Under the pieces are notes generated by a model. It worked only from the letters and a program-made list of their open reading frames with translations. It was not told the origin of the DNA and searched no databases. Positions 48,449-57,015 of a DNA stretch of 64,000 nt are shown piece by piece; position 1 is the first letter of the stretch; every line of letters starts with the position of its first letter. The stretch is from Streptomyces sp. I6 (GTDB lineage Bacteria; Actinomycetota; Actinomycetes; Streptomycetales; Streptomycetaceae), in assembly GCA_003725745.1 (NCBI GenBank), contig RHDP01000001.1, forward strand, positions 5,745,501 to 5,809,500. Direction: 5' to 3'. The translations under genes and the position numbers were made by a program.

Positions 48449-49911
48449 TCAGTCCTCGCGCAGGGCGCGGACCGCCTCCTCCACCCGCTTGCCGTAGTCC
48501 GGGTCGGCGGCGCGGAAATGGGCGAGGTTCCTGTCGATCACGTCGTCGCGGGAGACCTGGGACAGTCCGCCGGCGATGTTCGCCACCAGGCGCGTCTTCT
48601 CCTCCTCGGACATCAGGCGGTAGAGCTCACCGGCCTGGTGGAAGTCGTCGTCCTTGGCGTGCGGCGGTGCGGGGTGCGTGCCGGTGTGGCCGTGCAGGGC
48701 CAGCGGTGCCGACAGGGCGGCGTCCGTCTGCACGGGGCCCGCGTACGAGTTCGGCTCGTAGTTCTTGTCGTGGCGGGAGCCGTTGCGGGTGGCCATGAAG
48801 CCGTCGCGGCCGTAGTTGTCGGCGCCGCCGGGGACGGCCTTCGGCGCGTTCACCGCGAGCTGGGTGTGGTTGACGCCGAGACGGTAGCGGTGGGCGTCCG
48901 CGTAGGCGAACAGACGGCCCTGGAGCATCTTGTCCGGCGAGGGCCCGATGCCCGGCACGAAGTTGTTCGGCGAGAACGCCGCCTGCTCGACCTCGGCGAA
49001 GACGTTGTCGGGGTTGCGGTCGAGGACCAGCCGTCCGACGCGCTGAAGCGGGTAGTCGCCGTGCGGCCACACCTTGGTGAGGTCGAACGGGTTGAAGCGG
49101 TAGTCCGCCGCCTCGGCCGCGGGCATGATCTGCACGTACAGCGTCCAGGACGGGTTCACGCCCCGCTCGACGGCCTGCAGCAGGTCCGTCTGGTGCGAGT
49201 TGGGGTCGCTGCCCGCGACCTCCGCGGCCTGCTCGCTGCTCATGCAGCGGATGCCCTGGTTGGTCTTGAAGTGGTACTTGACGAAGAAGGCCTCGCCCTC
49301 GGCGTTCGTCCACTGGTAGGTGTGGGACCCGTAGCCGTTCATGTGGCGGTACGAGGCCGGGATGCCCGGTCGCCCATCAGCCAGGTGATCTGGTGCGTGG
49401 CCTCCGGCGCGTGGGCCCAGAAGTCCCAGACGTTGTCCGGCTCCTGCTTGCCGGTGAACGGGTCGCGCTTCTGGGAGTGGATGAAGTCGGGGAACTTGAC
49501 CGGGTCCTTGACGAAGAACACCGGGGTGTTGTTGCCGACGAGGTCGTAGTTGCCCTCCTCGGTGTAGAACTTCACCGCGAAGCCCCGCGGGTCGCGGACG
49601 GCGTCCGCGCCGCCGAGCGAGTCCGCCACGGTGGAGAAGCGCAGGAACAGCTCGGTGCGCTTGCCGACCGTGTCCAGGAAGGCGGCCCGGGTGAAGCCGG
49701 TGACGTCGTCGGTCACCTCGAAGTAGCCGTACGCGCCGGAGCCGCGCGCATGGACGACCCGCTCCGGGATGCGCTCGCGGTTGAAGCGGGCGAGCTTCTC
49801 CAGCAGGTGCTGGTCCTGGAGCAGGAGCGGGCCACCGACGCCGGCGGTGGCGGAGTTCTGGTTGTCGGCGACCGGGGCGCCGGACTCGGTCGTAAGCACG
49901 CGCTGCGTCAT
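48449..49911 (-). CDS. Heme catalase (frameshifted)
   Basis: This is a monofunctional clade-3-like small-subunit catalase of about 487 residues. Distal histidine region [20 protein letters not shown], the asparagine stretch [20 protein letters not shown], and the proximal tyrosine region [20 protein letters not shown] are present. After [10 protein letters not shown] the frame breaks at a ggg run (ccc on plus) near 49366-49368. One added base gives [19 protein letters not shown] and continues to the stop at 48449. ATG 49911 ([13 protein letters not shown]) was chosen as the family start. It detoxifies hydrogen peroxide in the cytoplasm and lies 3' of glxR on the same strand. Confidence 0.95.
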
Positions 49912-49956
49912 GGGTGGGAGGGCGGCCTTCCGTGCGGGAGCTGCTGAGGTGTCAGG

Positions 49957-49997
49957 AGCGTAAGTACGTGCCCGAGAAAACGTCAACAGTTTGTTGA
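49957..49997 (-). promoter_or_regulatory. Catalase promoter with overlapping operator
   Basis: Read on the minus strand, TTGACG (49981-49986 on plus) is followed by an 18-base spacer and TACGCT (49957-49962), a good vegetative promoter about 46 bases before the start codon. The -35 overlaps a perfect inverted repeat tcaaca-gtt-tgttga at 49983-49997, consistent with a Fur/PerR/CatR-type peroxide sensor site by inference. Confidence 0.6.
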
Positions 49998-50012
49998 AGT
50001 CTGGGGTGTGGA

Positions 50013-50072
50013 TCCGGGCCGTGGCTGCGCCTGGGCGCGACAGGACAGGTGTCGGCGCAGCCACGGCCCGGA
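50013..50072 (-). terminator. Terminator of hyi-glxR operon
   Basis: A 19-bp perfect inverted repeat (tccgggccgtggctgcgcc, 22-base loop, ggcgcagccacggcccgga) lies 220 bases past the glxR stop and just before the catalase promoter, isolating the two units. Confidence 0.8.
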
Positions 50073-50290
50073 CGTGTGAGGGGGCCGATGACGACCCGTG
50101 GTGGGAACTGCGGGCCCGGGCGTGGCGGACATCCGCTGTGGTCGTCCGCCGTGGACGCCTGCCGCGGTTGCCCGCTGGGGTTGCCCGCTGGGGTACGGGT
50201 GGGGCGGGCGCGCGGGGCCCGCGGTCCCGGGTGGCCCCGGGCGGCCCCGGTGGGACTGGCCCGGTCCGCCGGACGGGCGGAGGGACCGGG
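50073..50290. other. Spacer after glxR
   Basis: The 218 bases contain no recognisable gene. The region is G-rich with short gggcggccccgg-like repeats. Confidence 0.3.
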
Positions 50291-51208
50291 TCAGGCCACC
50301 GGCGAGCCGGACAGGCGCTCCACCGCACGGAGCAGCGCCGAGTGGTCCAGGCCCCCGTCGCCCTGCGCGCGCAGGGAGGCGACCAGCTGGGCGACGACGG
50401 CCCCGACCGGCAGGGCGGCACCGACGTTGCGGGCGGCGTCGGTGACGATGCCCATGTCCTTGTGGTGGAGGTCTATCCGGAAGCCCGGCTTGAAGTCCCG
50501 GTCGAGGAAGTTGTCCTTCTTCCGGGTCAGGACGGTGGAGCCGGCCAGTCCGCCGTTGAGGACGTCCAGGGCCGCCCGCAGGTCCACACCCGACTTCTCG
50601 AGGAAGACGACGGCCTCGGCGCAGGCCTGGATGTTGACGGCGACGATCAGCTGGTTCGCGGCCTTCACCGTCTGGCCGGAGCCGTGCGGGCCGCACAGGA
50701 CGATCGTCTTGCCCAGGGCCTCGAGGATGGGGCGGGCCTCGTCGAAGGCGTCCTGCTCGCCGCCGACCATGATCGACAGTACCGCCTCGACGGCGCCGGC
50801 CTCGCCGCCGGACACGGGGGCGTCCAGCACGCGGATCCCCTTGCCGGCGGCGGTCTTCGCCAGCTCGACGGAGGTCTGCGGGGTGATCGAGGACATGTCG
50901 ATCAGCAGGGCGCCCCGCTTGGCGTTCTCCAGGATGCCGTCCGGGCCGTATGCGACGGCCTCCACCTGGGGCGAGGCGGGGACCATGGTGATCACGACAT
51001 CGGCGCCCGCGACGGCCTCGGCGATCGACGCGGCGGCGGTGCCGCCGGCGGCCGTGAGGCGGTCCAGCTTCTCCTGCTCCAGGGTGTAGCCGGTCACCTG
51101 GTAGCCCGCCTTGATCAGGTTCTCGGACATGGGCGAGCCCATGATGCCGAGGCCGATCCACGCGATCGTGGGCAGGTCGGTGCGGGAGGAGTCTGCGAGG
51201 GTGCTCAT
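50291..51208 (-). CDS. glxR: Tartronate semialdehyde (2-hydroxy-3-oxopropionate) reductase
   Basis: This 305-residue beta-hydroxyacid dehydrogenase reduces tartronate semialdehyde to D-glycerate with NAD(P)H. The N-terminal nucleotide loop is [20 protein letters not shown]. The substrate loop is [20 protein letters not shown] (family S/T...GG). The catalytic lysine lies in [20 protein letters not shown], and [11 protein letters not shown] closes the pocket. ATG 51208 follows AGAGGCATCCCG. The gene is 61 bases after hyi on the same strand and completes the pathway begun by gcl. Confidence 0.95.
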   Translation of the reverse strand: MSTLADSSRTDLPTIAWIGLGIMGSPMSENLIKAGYQVTGYTLEQEKLDRLTAAGGTAAASIAEAVAGADVVITMVPASPQVEAVAYGPDGILENAKRGALLIDMSSITPQTSVELAKTAAGKGIRVLDAPVSGGEAGAVEAVLSIMVGGEQDAFDEARPILEALGKTIVLCGPHGSGQTVKAANQLIVAVNIQACAEAVVFLEKSGVDLRAALDVLNGGLAGSTVLTRKKDNFLDRDFKPGFRIDLHHKDMGIVTDAARNVGAALPVGAVVAQLVASLRAQGDGGLDHSALLRAVERLSGSPVA

Positions 51209-51269
51209 CGGGATGCCTCTCTTGAAGCGGTGGTACGGAAGAGGGTGTCGGCGGACGGCGGGCCCGGCC

Positions 51270-52109
51270 TCAGTGCGCGGGACGGGCGCCCTCGGGAAGC
51301 CAGTCGAAGGACCGGGCGCTCGGACGGTCGCCGGGCTTGTACTCCAGGCCGACCCAGCCGTCGTAACCGGCCTTCCGCAGCCGGTCGAGCAGCTCCTCGA
51401 GCGGCAGGGAACCGGTGCCCGGCGCGCCGCGCCCGGGGTTGTCCGCGATCTGCACATGGCCGGTCTTCGCCGCGTAGGCGTCGATCACGGCGGCGACGTC
51501 CTCGCCGTTCATCGACAGGTGGTAGACGTCAAGCAGGAACTTGGCGTTGCCGAGGCCCGTGGCGGCGTTGACCCTGTCCACGACCTCGATCGCGGCGGGT
51601 GCGCTCACCAGCGGGTACAGCGGTGACTCCGGCTTGTTCAGGGCCTCGACCAGCAGGATCGCGCCCACCCGGTCGGCCGCGCGGGCCGCCGCCACCAGGT
51701 TCTCCAGGGCGAGTTCGTCCTGGACCGCCGGGTCCACGCCCTCGGCGCGGTTGCCGTAGAGGGCGTTGAGGGCCTTGCAGCCGACCGAGGCGGCGAAGTC
51801 CGCGGCCACGTCGATGTTGGCGCGGAAGCGGTCCGACTCCTCGCCGGGTACGGAGAGCGCGCCGCGGTCCGGGCCCGGCAGCTGCCCGGCGTAGAAGTTC
51901 AGGCCCACCAGCCGGGTGCCGGAGTCCTGGAGCGCCTTCCTCAGGTCGTCCAGCTCGCTCTGCCCGGGCGTGGGGGTGTCGGTCCAGGGCCACCACAGCT
52001 CGACCGCGGTGAAGCCCGCCGCGGCGGCGGCCGCCGGGCGCTCCAGTAGCGGGAGCTCCGTGAAGAGGATCGAGAGGTTCACATCGAAGCGCTGGTCCGT
52101 GTATCCCAT
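51270..52109 (-). CDS. hyi: Hydroxypyruvate isomerase
   Basis: This 279-residue TIM-barrel isomerase of the xylose-isomerase-like superfamily interconverts hydroxypyruvate and tartronate semialdehyde. Motifs are FDVNLSILFTELPLLERPAA, TAVELWWPW, LVGLNFYAGQLPGPDRG, LLVEALNKPESPLYPLV, AKFLLDVYHLSMNGEDVAAV and GHVQIADNPGRGAPGTGSLP, the metal-ligand set (Glu, Asp, His) of Hyi. ATG 52109 lies 16-51 bases downstream of a tandem operator. First gene of the hyi-glxR pair. Confidence 0.95.
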   Translation of the reverse strand: MGYTDQRFDVNLSILFTELPLLERPAAAAAAGFTAVELWWPWTDTPTPGQSELDDLRKALQDSGTRLVGLNFYAGQLPGPDRGALSVPGEESDRFRANIDVAADFAASVGCKALNALYGNRAEGVDPAVQDELALENLVAAARAADRVGAILLVEALNKPESPLYPLVSAPAAIEVVDRVNAATGLGNAKFLLDVYHLSMNGEDVAAVIDAYAAKTGHVQIADNPGRGAPGTGSLPLEELLDRLRKAGYDGWVGLEYKPGDRPSARSFDWLPEGARPAH

Positions 52110-52124
52110 GAGGGGCTGCGCTCC

Positions 52125-52160
52125 TTCCGTATTGCGGAAACTACTTTCTGCGTAACGGAA
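52125..52160 (-). promoter_or_regulatory. Tandem operator upstream of hyi, matching the gcl operator
   Basis: Two 15-base sites, ttccgtattgcggaa (52125-52139, perfect TTCCG-N5-CGGAA) and ttctgcgtaacggaa (52146-52160), have centres 21 bp apart. Spacing and pattern are the same as the pair upstream of gcl. The sites sit where the promoter should be, so repression is likely. Confidence 0.75.
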
Positions 52161-52623
52161 GATTGCCTGTCGTGGGGGAGGGCTGTCAAGACCGGGCCGC
52201 CATCCGGCCCCCGTCCGGCGCCCGTCCGGACGGAATGCGGACGGGATACGGACGGGATCCGGCCGCCGTCCGGACGGGATCCGGCCTGGATGTGACCGCG
52301 GCCGCAACGCGATCTGGTCGCCGTCCGGTCGCCGTCCGGACGGGATCGGGTCGCCATTCGGCCGGGACATGGACCGCGGTATGCACCGCTCCCCGGCAGT
52401 GCGGGCCCGGCGGGCGACCGCGCCCTCCCCACCCTCCCCACCCGGCCCGGACGAGTGCGGGCTCGGGAGGGCTCGGGAGGGCTCGGGGACGGCGGCCGGC
52501 GCATGCGGGCGTGCGGAGAAGGACGGCCCGGGCGGATGGCGCGGGGTAGCCTCCGGCCCCGGAGCGGCCGGGTGGCGTCCGCGCCCGGAGCAGCCCGCGA
52601 CGGGTACGTACGGGCGACGCGAA
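52161..52623. repeat. Degenerate repeat region upstream of hyi
   Basis: From about 52200 to 52365 a unit near gtccggacgggatccggc recurs in degenerate form, with runs of ggacggga and cgtccgg. Around 52446-52490 gctcgggaggg is repeated. No gene was recognised. The region separates the hyi promoter from the MCE operon end. Confidence 0.6.
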
Positions 52624-52687
52624 AGCGCCCTCAGGGTGGGATGGCGGACGGCCGCGCGGCCGTCCGCCACCCCACCCTGAGGGCGCT
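52624..52687 (-). terminator. 64-base near-perfect palindrome, MCE operon terminator
   Basis: The two 32-base arms match at 31 of 32 positions, from agcgccctcagggtggg to its complement at cccaccctgagggcgct, with the centre ccgcgcgg at 52655/52656 and no loop. It begins 18 bases past the last MCE-operon stop (52705), in its direction of transcription. Confidence 0.9.
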
Positions 52688-52704
52688 GCGGTCCCTCCGG
52701 TGGG

Positions 52705-53541
52705 CTACAGCGCGTCGACCGCGCCGACCTTCCACCCACCGGGGGTCGGGGTGAGCTCCATCCGGACCCGGTTGAGATCCACCCGGGGCCCGTCGACGCG
52801 GGTACTCCGCGTCACCTGGTTGACGAAGAGCAGGACCACGACCCGGTCCGGTGACGCCGACACCACCGAGGCCGCGGGACTGCCTCCGCCGGGCGGTGCC
52901 ACCACCGAGGCCGTGACCACCCCCTGGTACTTCTTCGCCGTCGGTGCCACGACCTTCGTGGTCGTCCTGCGGTACTCCTCGAGGAACGGCCCGGTGAGAT
53001 GGCTGCGGGCCGCGGAGAAGTCCCGCTCCAGATGCCGGTGGTCGTACGAGAGCACGGCCGGCGCCGCCTTCCGCGCCGCCGCCAGCGCCCCGGCCCGCCC
53101 CTCTTCGGCCTGCCGGCCGTTCGCGTACGCGGTGCCCAGTACGGCCGCCGCGACCAGCCCGGCGACGGTCAGCACGGCCAGCACCGCGCAGAGCAGCAAA
53201 CGGCGCCGCGCCGACCGGCGGCCCCCCGGGGCGCCGTCGTCCGCCGCCGGGGCCCCGGCCGAGGGTTCCCCGGCCAACTCCGCCTCCTCCCGGCCGGGGG
53301 CCTCCCAGTCGGGTTCGGTGCCCACCGGCGGAGGGTCCGCGGCGCGCAGGGTCCGCCCGGACACGGCACCTTCGGTGCCTGCGGCCGGCTGTCCTGAACC
53401 GTCCGTCCCGGGTGCGGCCCGCCGGCTGCCTCCGGATAGCCGGGCCTGCCCGGCACGCTTGGCCGCCGCCCGGGCCGCGGCGGTCATGGAGCGCCGTGCA
53501 GGGGAACCGGAGCCGCGGCCGCGGGTCGTCGTGTTCGCCAC
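52705..53541 (-). CDS. MCE-associated membrane protein (distal)
   Basis: This 278-residue MCE-associated (Mas-type) protein has a disordered Arg/Pro/Ala cytoplasmic N-terminus (about 1-105), one helix (RRLLLCAVLAVLTVAGLVAA) and an extracellular alpha/beta domain: LSYDHRHLERDFSAARSHLT, FLEEYRRTTTKVVAP, VVLLFVNQVTRSTRVDGPRV, LTPTPGGWKVGAVDAL. Such proteins stabilise MCE complexes in mycobacteria. GTG 53541 follows AGGAGAGTTCCC. Last gene of the operon, just before the palindrome terminator. Confidence 0.85.
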   Translation of the reverse strand: MANTTTRGRGSGSPARRSMTAAARAAAKRAGQARLSGGSRRAAPGTDGSGQPAAGTEGAVSGRTLRAADPPPVGTEPDWEAPGREEAELAGEPSAGAPAADDGAPGGRRSARRRLLLCAVLAVLTVAGLVAAAVLGTAYANGRQAEEGRAGALAAARKAAPAVLSYDHRHLERDFSAARSHLTGPFLEEYRRTTTKVVAPTAKKYQGVVTASVVAPPGGGSPAASVVSASPDRVVVLLFVNQVTRSTRVDGPRVDLNRVRMELTPTPGGWKVGAVDAL

Positions 53542-53590
53542 GGGAACTCTCCTCACTGATGGTCGTACTGGTGCCGGCCGCGGACGCGGG

Positions 53591-54447
53591 TCAGCCGACG
53601 AACTCGACGTTCGACGTCAGCCAGCGGCCGCCCTCGAGTACGAGGTCGAGCCGGAGCCGGTAGGTACGGGACTGGCCCTCCGGGGCGGCCGAGTTGGTCA
53701 CCTTGCTGTCGGCGACGACCAGAACGCTGGCCGAGCGCTCGTCGGAACGGGCGATGCCGGCCTCCAGCACCTGCCCCTCGGACACCGACTTGTTGGCGGC
53801 GACGAGCTTGGTCAACTCCGCGGTCTGCGCCGCGAACTGCTTCTTGAAGTCACCGGTCGCGCCCTTCAGGACGTTCGCGCTATCCGCCCGTAGTGCCGGT
53901 AGTCCAGCGAGGTGAAGTTGAGCGCCGACCGCCGGGCCGCGGCCAGGATGTCCTGGCGGCGCTGCTCGTCGGCGCGCTGCTCGTGCACCTTCAGGCCGAG
54001 CCACAGGGACAGGGCCGTCGTCGCGACGGTCGCCACCGCGAGGACGGCGGCCATCGCCCTGCCGCGCCGGGCGGCCGAGCCCGCCCGGGCTCCCAGCCGG
54101 GCCCCGAGCCGGGCCAGCGCCCCCGCGGCCCCCGCCCCGGGCACCGTGCGCCTGCCGCCCGCCCCGCCGCCGGCGGTCGCTTTCCCGGCGGACGGGCCGG
54201 TCGTGCGGTTGTCCGTCTCCGGGCTTGTCCCGTCGCCGTCGGCCGCCGGATCGGCCCTCCCGCCGTCCGCCGCCATGACCGCCGACGCGCTCGTGCTGTC
54301 CGCGCTGTCCGCGCTGTCCGCGCTGTCCGGGTTCTCCGGCCTGTCCGGGTTCTTCGGGCTCTCCGGGCCCTCCGGGCTCTGCACGCTTGCCGCACTCTCC
54401 ACCGTCAGGCCCGTCATGCCATCGGTCCCACGAGCAGCCATTGCCAT
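53591..54447 (-). CDS. MCE-associated membrane protein (proximal, frameshifted)
   Basis: This 285-residue paralogue of the next gene has a disordered N-terminus containing DSADSADSADS, coded by 9-base repeats near 54295-54325. A helix (MAAVLAVATVATTALSLWLG) is followed by the Mas domain NFTSLDYRHY. The frame breaks at a ggg run (ccc on plus) near 53888. One added G gives GADSANVLKGATGDFKKQFA, ending in LVLEGGRWLTSNVEFVG. ATG 54447 follows GGAAAGGAGTC, a strong ribosome-binding site inside the end of mceF (34-base overlap). Confidence 0.85.
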
Positions 54448-55691
54448 GACTCCTTTCCGAACACGCTCTGTTCGCCGCCCGTCGAGCCGATCTCGACGGG
54501 CGTTCCGTCCGGTCCGGCGGCCGCGCCGGTCTCCGGGTCGTAGGGGGTGACATGCGCGGCCGGGCCCGCCCCGCCTCCGGAGCGCGCCGAGGCGCCGGGG
54601 GCGTTCTGCGCGCCGCGGACCGAGACGGGGCCGCCCCGCGGGGCCGAGCAGCGCGCCGCCGTGTTCGCGGGCCGGTCCGAGGTGTCCGAGGGATCGCGGC
54701 GCTGGGTGCCGTAGCCCTGCCGGCACGCCGGCGGGTCGTCGGCGTTCGCCACCATGCCGAAGTGGGTGGTGCCGTCCCCGGGGATCACCGTCCAGCTGCC
54801 CGCCACCACGACCGGAAAGGTGACCAGGGCCTGTTCCACTCCGGGCAGCCGGGCCAGCGTGATCTGGCCGCCGCTGATCAGGTTGCCCAGCAGGACCGGC
54901 AGATGGGGCCGGGTCCCCGACAGCAGCGAGTCGACCTCCTGTGCGGCGGGCGCCCCGGCGCCGACGAGCCGCCGGATGTCACCGTCGGAGGACTTCAGCT
55001 CCGCGGTGAGCGATGCCAGGTCCCGTGAGAAGGACCGGATGGCCGAACCCTGTTCCGCCTGGGTGCCGAGCACCTTCCGCGAGTCCTCGATCAGGGCGAT
55101 CGTCTCCGGCAGCGATCCGGACGCCGCATCCACCAGATCGTTGCCGGAGTCCACCAGCCTGCTCAGCTGCGGACCGGTGCCCGCGAACGCCTTGCCGAGT
55201 TGGTCGACCGTGATCCGCAGGTCCTCCTTGCCGACCGAGTTCACCAGCCGGTCCAGGCTCAGGACGACGTCGGTGGAGGGCAGCGGCACCCGGGTGTCAC
55301 CACGGGCGATGACGCTCCCCTCGCGCAGGTACGGGCCGCCCGTTCCGCGGGGTTGCAGGTCGACGTACTGCTCCCCGACCGCGGAGCGGTTCGCCACCAC
55401 CGCCACCGTGTCCGCGGGAATCCGGGCCCCGTCCTCGATGTCCAGGTCCACGGACACCCCGTCCCGCCCGGTCAGCCGCAGCTCGCCGACCCGGCCCACG
55501 GGCACTCCCCGGTAGGTGACCTCGGCACCCTGGAACACCCCGCCCGAGTCGGCGAGGTCGGCGCGTGCGGTGTAGCCGCGGTCGAGGACGGCGTCCACCA
55601 GACCGGTGTAGCGGGCCCCGACGTAGGACACGCCGATCGCGGTGACCGCGGCGAAGGCCGCGAGCTGGATCCTGACCATGCGTGTGATCAC
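54414..55691 (-). CDS. mceF: MCE-family protein F
   Basis: Sixth MCE subunit, 425 residues. An N-terminal helix (VRIQLAAFAAVTAIGVSYVG) anchors an MCE domain (FQGAEVTYRGVPVGRVGELR, then VGEQYVDLQPRGTGGPYLRE). A long helical stretch follows (about 130-280, LRITVDQLGKAFAGTGPQLS), then a Cys/Pro-containing C-terminal region (PPACRQGYGTQRRDPSD) rich in disordered residues. MCE proteins form the extracytoplasmic tunnel that carries lipids or sterols to the YrbE permease. GTG 55691 overlaps the mceE stop (GTGA). Confidence 0.9.
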   Translation of the reverse strand: MITRMVRIQLAAFAAVTAIGVSYVGARYTGLVDAVLDRGYTARADLADSGGVFQGAEVTYRGVPVGRVGELRLTGRDGVSVDLDIEDGARIPADTVAVVANRSAVGEQYVDLQPRGTGGPYLREGSVIARGDTRVPLPSTDVVLSLDRLVNSVGKEDLRITVDQLGKAFAGTGPQLSRLVDSGNDLVDAASGSLPETIALIEDSRKVLGTQAEQGSAIRSFSRDLASLTAELKSSDGDIRRLVGAGAPAAQEVDSLLSGTRPHLPVLLGNLISGGQITLARLPGVEQALVTFPVVVAGSWTVIPGDGTTHFGMVANADDPPACRQGYGTQRRDPSDTSDRPANTAARCSAPRGGPVSVRGAQNAPGASARSGGGAGPAAHVTPYDPETGAAAGPDGTPVEIGSTGGEQSVFGKESWQWLLVGPMA

Positions 55692-57015
55692 GGCTGCATC
55701 CCCTTCAGCATCAGCTCCGCCAGGGCGGGATCGACCCCCGGCGGCCGTCCGTCGCCGCCACCGCTCCCGTACGACGCGTGTCCGGTGGTGCACACCGGCG
55801 GGCAGAGGCCGCCTCCACCGCCCGGCGGGGTCGGGGCGGGAGGAGGCCCGCCCGGCCCGCCCGGCCTTCCCGGCAGCGCCGTGGGCTCCGGGACCCCTGG
55901 CGCGTCGGGAACATCGGGCACATCGGGGACGCCGGGGACGCCGGGGACGCCGGGGAGCCCGGGCGGACCGGGGACGACGGGCGGCGACGGTACGTCCGGT
56001 ACGCCCGGTCTGGTCGGCTCGTCGGCGAGATTGCCGTAGACCGACTCGAGATCGAGATCGGCGGTGATCTTCAGATTGACGTAGTCGCCGTGGATCGCGT
56101 CCACCGCGTTGCGCGGGAACGGATACGTCGTCAGCAGCTCCAGGGCGCGGGGCAGATCGTCACCGGCCTTGTTGAGTTGCTCCAGGATCGGCCGCAGGCT
56201 CTTCAGGTTCGCGACGGTGTCGTCCCGCGACGCGTTGATCACCCGGCTGCCGGTCTCCCCCAGCTCCGACAGCGATGTGAGCATGGCCGTCAGGCTGCGC
56301 CGCTGGTCGGCCAGGACCTTCAGCGCCGGCGGCACCGTGTCGAGCGCCCCGGCGATGGTCTTCTTCTCCTGCGCCAGTCGCTTGGCGAGCCGGTCGACGC
56401 CGGCCAGCGCGCGCACGATCTCCTCGCGCCGGCCGTCGAGGCCGCCGAGGAACGTGTCCAGCTCGGTCAGCAGGGACTTCACCCGGTTCTCCCGGCCCTC
56501 CAGTGCCTTGTTGAGTTCGGTCGTGATGGTCTTGAGCTGGGCCACCCACCGCCGTTGAGCAGTGCGGACAGCGCGGAGAGCACCTCCTCGATCTCCGGGT
56601 TGCGGCCGCTGCGGGAGAGCGGGATCCGGTCGCCGTCCTTCAGCCGTCCGGCCGGGTCGGTGTCCGGGGGCGACAGCGCCACGTACTTCTCGCCGAGCAT
56701 GCTCGTCTGCCGCAGCTCGGCCACCGCGTTGGCGGGCAGCGCCACCGAGTCCGCGACGCGCAGCCGCACCCGGGCGTGCCAGCCGTCCAGCTCGACCTTC
56801 TCGACCGCGCCGACCGTGACGTCGTTCACCTTCACCGCCGACTGGGGCACCAGGTCGAGCACGTCCCGGAACTCGACGGTCACCCGGTAGGCGTTGCCGT
56901 CGGCCGCGGCTCCGCCGGGCAGGCCGACGTCGTACAGACCGCTGAACTCACAGCCCGTCAGCAGCAGCGTGCCGGCCGCCGCCCATGCCGCCGTACCGGT
57001 GCGCAGTGCCCTCAT
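55688..57015 (-). CDS. mceE: MCE-family lipoprotein E with collagen-like tail (frameshifted)
   Basis: This is the lipoprotein subunit, with lipobox LLLTGCEFSG near residue 22, equivalent to LprK. The MCE domain is YRVTVEFRDVLDLVPQSAVK, LGEKYVALSPP. The frame breaks at a ggg run (ccc on plus) near 56545; one added G joins SALLNGGG to VAQLKTITTELNKALEGREN. The helical domain continues to YGNLADEPTRPG. The last 100 residues are an unusual Pro/Gly-rich repeat (GPPGLPGVPGVPGVPDVPDV, GRPGGPGGPPPAPTPPGG). The mature protein is about 442 residues. ATG 57015 overlaps the mceD stop. Confidence 0.88.
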
